Shown in pieces: positions 31,404-34,716 of a stretch of DNA of 34,716 nt. Both the position numbers and the translations under genes were made by a program. Every line of letters begins with the position of its first letter. Position 1 is the stretch's first letter. The notes below the pieces were generated by a model, which saw only the letters and a program-made list of their open reading frames with translations, did no database searches and was not told where the DNA came from. This stretch comes from Rubrimonas cliftonensis. GTDB taxonomy: Bacteria > Pseudomonadota > Alphaproteobacteria > Rhodobacterales > Rhodobacteraceae. The stretch spans positions 1 through 34,716 of the forward strand of contig NZ_FNQM01000025.1 in NCBI RefSeq assembly GCF_900107585.1, read 5' to 3'.

Positions 31404-32210
31404 TCAGGGAGCGTCGGGAGCCAGCGCCCGCGCGACGGCGGCGCGCAGCGCCGGCAGGAGTTCCGCCTCGAACCACGGGTTGCGCCTGAGCCAGGACGTG
31501 TTGCGCCAGGAGGGATGGGGCAGGGGGAAGGCGGTCGGCGCATGGGCGCGCCAGCCGCGGACGGTCTCCGTGACCGGCATGCGGGCGCCGAGGTGCAGCC
31601 GATGCGCGTGGCCCCCGATCAGCACCCGCAGCCGCGCGCCCGAAAGCCGCCGACGCACCGCCTCTCCCCATGTCTGCGCGCAGATCGGCGGCGGCGGAAG
31701 ATCGGCCCCTTTCCCGTCATAGCCGGGAAAGCAGAACGCCGCCGGCGCGACGGAGATGCGGTCGCGGTCATAGAACGTCTCGCGATCGACGCCGAGCCAT
31801 GCGCGCAGGCGGTCTCCCGAGCGGTCCCAGAACGGCAGACCGGCGCGGTGGACGCGCAGGCCGGGCGCCTGGCTGGCGACGAGGATGGGCGCGCCGGGCC
31901 GGAACCAGACCACCGGTCGCGGCGCGTGGGCCGTGGCGGTGGCGGCGAAGCGGTCGGCGCAGAGGCGGCAGGCGGCGATGCGCGCCTCGAGCGAGCCGGC
32001 TGGAAACGGGTCGGGCGTCCATTCGGGAGCGGGGTCGCGGGCCGCGGCTCCTGGCGTCGCCGCGCCGCCTGCGCCCGCCCCGCCTTCGCCCGCCGTTCGG
32101 CGCAGGGCCGCGGGCCGGGCGGCGCCCGCTCCTGACCCAGCCCCAGCCTCTGGCCCAGCCTCGGACCCGGCCTTGGGCCCCGCCCCGCAGTGGTGCGGCC
32201 GTTCCGTCAG
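31404..32210 (-). CDS. Uracil-DNA glycosylase family protein, probable CTG start
   Basis: 268 residues. Core (about 65-265): [49 protein letters not shown], then [33 protein letters not shown] and the late [20 protein letters not shown]. This is the pattern of a bacterial UDG-superfamily group (PF03167) related to families 4/5; the Cys residues CRLC, AFC and PIC could hold an iron-sulfur cluster. Such enzymes excise uracil from DNA, but activity of this group is not established to my knowledge. No ATG, GTG or TTG lies in frame before the core; CTG at 32210 forms a CTGA overlap with the upstream stop and has GGAGG 8 bp before it. A Gly/Ala-rich, low-complexity linker of about 55 residues follows the start. 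Confidence 0.8.
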   Translation of the reverse strand: MTERPHHCGAGPKAGSEAGPEAGAGSGAGAARPAALRRTAGEGGAGAGGAATPGAAARDPAPEWTPDPFPAGSLEARIAACRLCADRFAATATAHAPRPVVWFRPGAPILVASQAPGLRVHRAGLPFWDRSGDRLRAWLGVDRETFYDRDRISVAPAAFCFPGYDGKGADLPPPPICAQTWGEAVRRRLSGARLRVLIGGHAHRLHLGARMPVTETVRGWRAHAPTAFPLPHPSWRNTSWLRRNPWFEAELLPALRAAVARALAPDAP

Positions 32211-32416
32211 TCCTCGATCCTCCGCGCCTCGCTTTCCAGCATGATCGGGATGCCGTCGCGGATGGGGAAGGCGAGCCCCGCATGGCGCGAGACGAGTTCG
32301 CCGCGCTCGGCGTCGAACCTCAGCGGTCCGTGCGTGATCGGACAGACGAGGCTCTCCAGCATACGCCGGTCGACGTCGGGCGCGGCGCGAGGCGCCATGG
32401 GGACGTCGCCGGTCAT
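32207..32416 (-). CDS. Trm112-like zinc-ribbon-related small protein
   Basis: 69 residues. [17 protein letters not shown] and [20 protein letters not shown] match the Trm112p-like/YcaR family, small proteins that in eukaryotes and archaea activate methyltransferases and in bacteria are uncharacterised. Only one of the four usual zinc cysteines is kept (VCPITHG), as in many bacterial members. The ATG overlaps the stop of the preceding membrane-protein gene (ATGA), and its own stop overlaps the uracil-glycosylase start. Confidence 0.85.
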   Translation of the reverse strand: MTGDVPMAPRAAPDVDRRMLESLVCPITHGPLRFDAERGELVSRHAGLAFPIRDGIPIMLESEARRIED

Positions 32417-32598
32417 TGCGCCGCCCCTCGCGCGGTGCGCGCAAGCGCCGCGGCGGCGATCGCGCAGCGACCGACCAGCAGCCCGGCGAGCGCGCCCTCG
32501 GCGCAGCCGAACCCGAAAAGCGCGCCCGCCCCCGTCCCGGCCGCAAGGCACGCGAGCGCCGCCCTCGCCGCCCGCAGGCCCTCGGCGCGCGCGGTCAT
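32413..32598 (-). CDS. Very small membrane protein
   Basis: 61 residues, Ala/Gly-rich, with two possible hydrophobic helices (about 14-32 and 36-52) joined by FGCAEG. No family recognised. Reality is supported by exact ATGA overlaps at both ends: its ATG overlaps the stop of the Lon-domain gene and its TGA overlaps the Trm112-like start. GC-rich random frames can also look Ala-rich, so this stays a moderate call. Confidence 0.55.
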   Translation of the reverse strand: MTARAEGLRAARAALACLAAGTGAGALFGFGCAEGALAGLLVGRCAIAAAALARTARGAAQ

Positions 32599-33254
32599 TG
32601 CACCGGCCCGCTCTCGCCGCTGGAGCGCGAGGCGATGGCGAACTCCATCAGCGCGCAGATCGTCTCGCGGCGCTCGGCGAGGCGCGGCGCCTCCAGCAGC
32701 GCCTGCTTCTCCTCCACCGCGAAGGGGCAGAGCATGGAGAGCGAGTTGATCAGCATCTCCTCGTCCGCCTCGCGCAGGCTGTCCCAGTCGCTCGACAGCT
32801 TTGCGGCCTCGAAGTAGCGGCCGAGCAGGTCGAGGAAGGCGGGGCGGTCGAAGGCGGGGTCCTCGTCTGAGGGCGCAAGGTCGCGCTCGAACCCCTCCCA
32901 GGCGGCCGTGACGCGGCGGTAGGGAGTGAAGCCCTCCACCTCGCCCTTTACGCGGAAGCGGCAGATCCCGGTGAGCGCGATGAGATAGCGCCCGTCCTCG
33001 GTCTCGCTGAGCGAGGTGACGCGGCCCGCGCAGCCGATGCGGCGCAGAGTGGGTGGGCCGTCGCCCCGGCTCTCGAGCGGCTGGATCATGCCGATGAGCC
33101 GATGCTCGGACTTCAGCGTGTCGTCGAGCATCGCGAGATAGCGCGGCTCGAAGATGTTGAGCGGCAGCCGGGCGCGGGGCAGCATCAGCGCGCCGGGCAG
33201 CGGAAAGACCGCGAGGGTCTCGGGCAGGTCGGCGGGCTTGAAGCGACGCATCAT
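32595..33254 (-). CDS. Lon N-terminal (substrate-binding) domain protein
   Basis: 219 residues. [20 protein letters not shown] followed by [14 protein letters not shown] is the classic opening of the Lon N-domain (PF02190); [15 protein letters not shown] and the helical C-terminal half continue it. There is no ATPase or protease part, so this is a free-standing member, common beside thioredoxin-TPR genes in alphaproteobacteria; its function is not known. The start is ATG 33254 or the adjoining 33251, 8 bp after the thioredoxin stop. Confidence 0.88.
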   Translation of the reverse strand: MMRRFKPADLPETLAVFPLPGALMLPRARLPLNIFEPRYLAMLDDTLKSEHRLIGMIQPLESRGDGPPTLRRIGCAGRVTSLSETEDGRYLIALTGICRFRVKGEVEGFTPYRRVTAAWEGFERDLAPSDEDPAFDRPAFLDLLGRYFEAAKLSSDWDSLREADEEMLINSLSMLCPFAVEEKQALLEAPRLAERRETICALMEFAIASRSSGESGPVQ

Positions 33255-33262
33255 CGGGGCGC

Positions 33263-34171
33263 TCAGGCGAACATCATCGAGGCGAGGCGCCGACGGCCCC
33301 TGGCGACCAGCGGATCCTTGGGGCCGAGGCTGTCGAAGAACTTCACGAGCTGGGTCTTGGCCGCGCCGTCGCTCCACTCGCGGTCGCGACGGAAGAGCTC
33401 CAGCAGCTCGTCCAGCGCGCCGGCGTTGTCGCGCGCGGCGATCAGCGCCAGCGCGAGGTCGAAGCGCGCCTGGTGGTCGTTCGGGTCCGCGTCGAGGCGC
33501 GCGCGCAGCTCGGCGGTCTCGCCCACCTCCGCGGTCTGCTCGGCGAGGTCGAGCGCGGAGCGGGCGGCCTGGATCGGCGCCTCATGCGCCTTGATCGGCG
33601 GCACGGCGTCGAGCAGCGCGCGGGCGCGATCCATGTCGCCGAGCGCGATGCAGGCGCGGGCGAGGCCGCCTGTCGCGCGCAGCGTGTCGGGCGCTTCGCC
33701 GAGAACGGCGGCGTAGACCTCGACGGCGTCCGCCGCCGCGCCTTCCTCCAGCATCGCGTCGGCCTGGTCGAGCGCATCTGCAATCGGGTCGCCGCCCGGC
33801 CCCATGGCCGCGACGCGCTTGACGAACGCTTCGACCTCCGAGGCCGGCAGCGCGCCCATGAAGCCGTCGACGGGCTGGCCGTCGACGAAGGCGAAGACGG
33901 CCGGTATCGACTGCACCCGCAGCTGGCTGGCGACCATCTGGTTGGCGTCGACGTCGATCTTCACGAGCCTCGCGCGGCCGCCGGTCCTGGCGACGGCGGC
34001 TTCGAGCGCTGGCGTCAGCGTCTTGCACGGGCCGCACCACGGCGCCCAGAAATCCACGATGATCGCGGCCTCGCGCGAAGCGTCGACGACGTCGGCCATG
34101 AAGCTCTGGTCGGTTGCGTCCTTCACCGCGGCGGGGGCCGCGGGGGCAGTCTTTGCGCCAAGTTCCAGCAT
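33263..34171 (-). CDS. Thioredoxin-TPR protein (CnoX/YbbN-like)
   Basis: 302 residues. Thioredoxin domain (about 20-130) with WAPWCGPCKTLTPALE (active-site Cys46, Cys49) and the cis-Pro in SIPAVFAF; the rest is a helical tetratricopeptide region (LARACIALGDMDRARALLDA; ARFDLALALIAARDNAGALD) of the CnoX/YbbN type. In E. coli CnoX is a chaperone-like redox protein that assists GroEL; many alphaproteobacterial members, as here, keep a full CGPC. ATG at 34171 is chosen because it gives the normal N-terminus; GAGGGA lies about 10 bp before. An Arg-rich upstream extension to 34252 is unlikely. First gene of the operon. Confidence 0.92.
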   Translation of the reverse strand: MLELGAKTAPAAPAAVKDATDQSFMADVVDASREAAIIVDFWAPWCGPCKTLTPALEAAVARTGGRARLVKIDVDANQMVASQLRVQSIPAVFAFVDGQPVDGFMGALPASEVEAFVKRVAAMGPGGDPIADALDQADAMLEEGAAADAVEVYAAVLGEAPDTLRATGGLARACIALGDMDRARALLDAVPPIKAHEAPIQAARSALDLAEQTAEVGETAELRARLDADPNDHQARFDLALALIAARDNAGALDELLELFRRDREWSDGAAKTQLVKFFDSLGPKDPLVARGRRRLASMMFA

Positions 34172-34367
34172 CGTCGGGCTTCCCTCGATCCGCGGCGCCG
34201 ACCGGCGCGCGGACCGCGCGCCGGCGCGGGCGCGCCGTCTCTTGCACGACACTTAGCGCGAGGGCGGCCGAAGTCGCAACGGGGCCGCCCGTCGCGCGTG
34301 CATGCGGCGCTCCGCGTGGGTGGCGGGCCGCGATCATCGCTGGCCTGGGGAACCGTTCGAAGGGGTA

Positions 34368-34395
34368 TTGCGCCCCGCCGGAGAATCTCTATAAC
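34368..34395 (+). promoter_or_regulatory. Predicted promoter of tRNA-Gly
   Basis: TTGCGC (34368-34373) and TATAAC (34390-34395) are 16 bp apart; the -10 matches five of six bases. The expected transcript start would be about 10 bp before the tRNA. Confidence 0.5.
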
Positions 34396-34413
34396 CCCGG
34401 CCACACTGCGAAT

Positions 34414-34485
34414 GCGGGCGTAGCTCAGGGGTAGAGCACAACCTTGCCAAGGTTGGGGTCGTGAGTTCGAATCTCATCGCCCGCT
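34414..34485 (+). tRNA. tRNA-Gly (anticodon GCC)
   Basis: Acceptor GCGGGCG (34414-34420) with CGCCCGC (34478-34484); D arm GCTCAGGGGTAGAGC; anticodon stem CAACC/GGTTG with loop TTGCCAA, anticodon GCC at 34446-34448; T arm GTGAGTTCGAATCTCAT. Discriminator T at 34485, CCA encoded at 34486-34488. Confidence 0.97.
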
Positions 34486-34682
34486 CCAGTGTCATTAAGC
34501 GCATGAGAGGCGGGACAGAAGCCCCGGACTGAAACTCTCCTCCATCTGCCCTTCGGCGCTCGCTTGCCGACCGTCCCCGTCGCCGTCTTCAAAGCCACGC
34601 GCCCATGGTTCTCCTCGGAGAGGCTCTAGTGTGCAAATCACCGTTTTGGCGGAGTTCCCTCTTCCGCAGAGGGACTCATCCC

Positions 34683-34716
34683 ATGGCCTTGGTGATGGAT
34701 GTACCGAGAGCAGTGA
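34683..34716 (+). CDS. Possible gene start cut by right window edge
   Basis: ATG at 34683 is preceded by GAGGGA (34669-34674) at 8-bp spacing and reads MALVMDVPRAV to the window end with no stop. The 190 bp between tRNA-Gly and this start are less GC-rich than the window average. A small hairpin TCCCTC/GAGGGA (34656-34674) includes the ribosome site. Eleven codons are too few to name a family; the setting after a tRNA gene would suit a mobile element, but nothing proves it. Confidence 0.35.
   Translation, partial: MALVMDVPRAV

Noticed and set aside
1-34716. CRISPR array, prophage, toxin-antitoxin pair or defence island
   Set aside because: No regularly spaced repeats, phage structural or integrase genes, or recognisable defence proteins were seen in the window.

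Overview
The window is a 34.7 kb piece of a very GC-rich chromosome. Gene content points to an alphaproteobacterium of the Rhodobacterales type: a DUF1127 protein, a VPLPA-CTERM-like sorting tail, an unlinked formate dehydrogenase alpha subunit, a RibB whose second domain is degenerate, and a yejABEF-like oligopeptide importer. That placement is inferred from protein families; no rRNA is present. Coding density is high, many neighbours overlap by 4 bases, and the GC content creates long false frames opposite the real genes.

Layout. 1-746: the 5' part of an IS1634-like transposase runs off the left edge, and a small lipoprotein gene is broken by the insertion. 845-2886: a small membrane protein, a glutathione S-transferase, a LysE-type exporter and a one-helix protein. 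2914-3919: an ArsR-type regulator divergent from a DUF1127 gene. 4080-6857: formate dehydrogenase alpha subunit. 7090-8475: Na+/phosphate cotransporter with a small helical partner gene and a possible Pho box. 8476-8977: non-coding, with strong hairpins. 8978-10267: exported SGNH hydrolase with a sorting tail.

10533-18101: a five-gene operon for a Yej-type peptide (microcin C family) ABC importer with two tandem, paralogous binding proteins. 18102-18626: non-coding, with a run of 26 C. 18627-19919: periplasmic PQQ-type sugar dehydrogenase, followed by a strong hairpin. 20083-22255: ribB-ribH-nusB. 22327-25821: two divergent, paralogous KpsS-like capsule proteins and a short-chain dehydrogenase. 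25891-25965: tRNA-Gln(UUG).

26280-31367: a probable small-molecule uptake and hydrolysis unit. A TauA/ThiY-type binding protein, ATPase and permease are followed by an ATZ/TRZ-type amidohydrolase, all on the minus strand, and face a divergent IclR regulator. The shared promoter region holds an IclR-like palindrome overlapping the predicted minus-strand promoter. 31404-34171: a tightly coupled minus-strand operon (thioredoxin-TPR protein, Lon-N-domain protein, small membrane protein, Trm112-like protein, uracil-DNA glycosylase), the last gene apparently starting at CTG. 34414-34488: tRNA-Gly(GCC), then a short AT-richer stretch and a possible gene start cut by the right edge.

Most genes are recognisable family members. 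The parts least explained are the binding protein-ATPase-permease-amidohydrolase-IclR unit with its palindromic leader, the duplicated YejA, the divergent KpsS pair with its 12-bp repeat, and the repeat-rich non-coding stretches. I do not see a clear defence system, CRISPR array or prophage.
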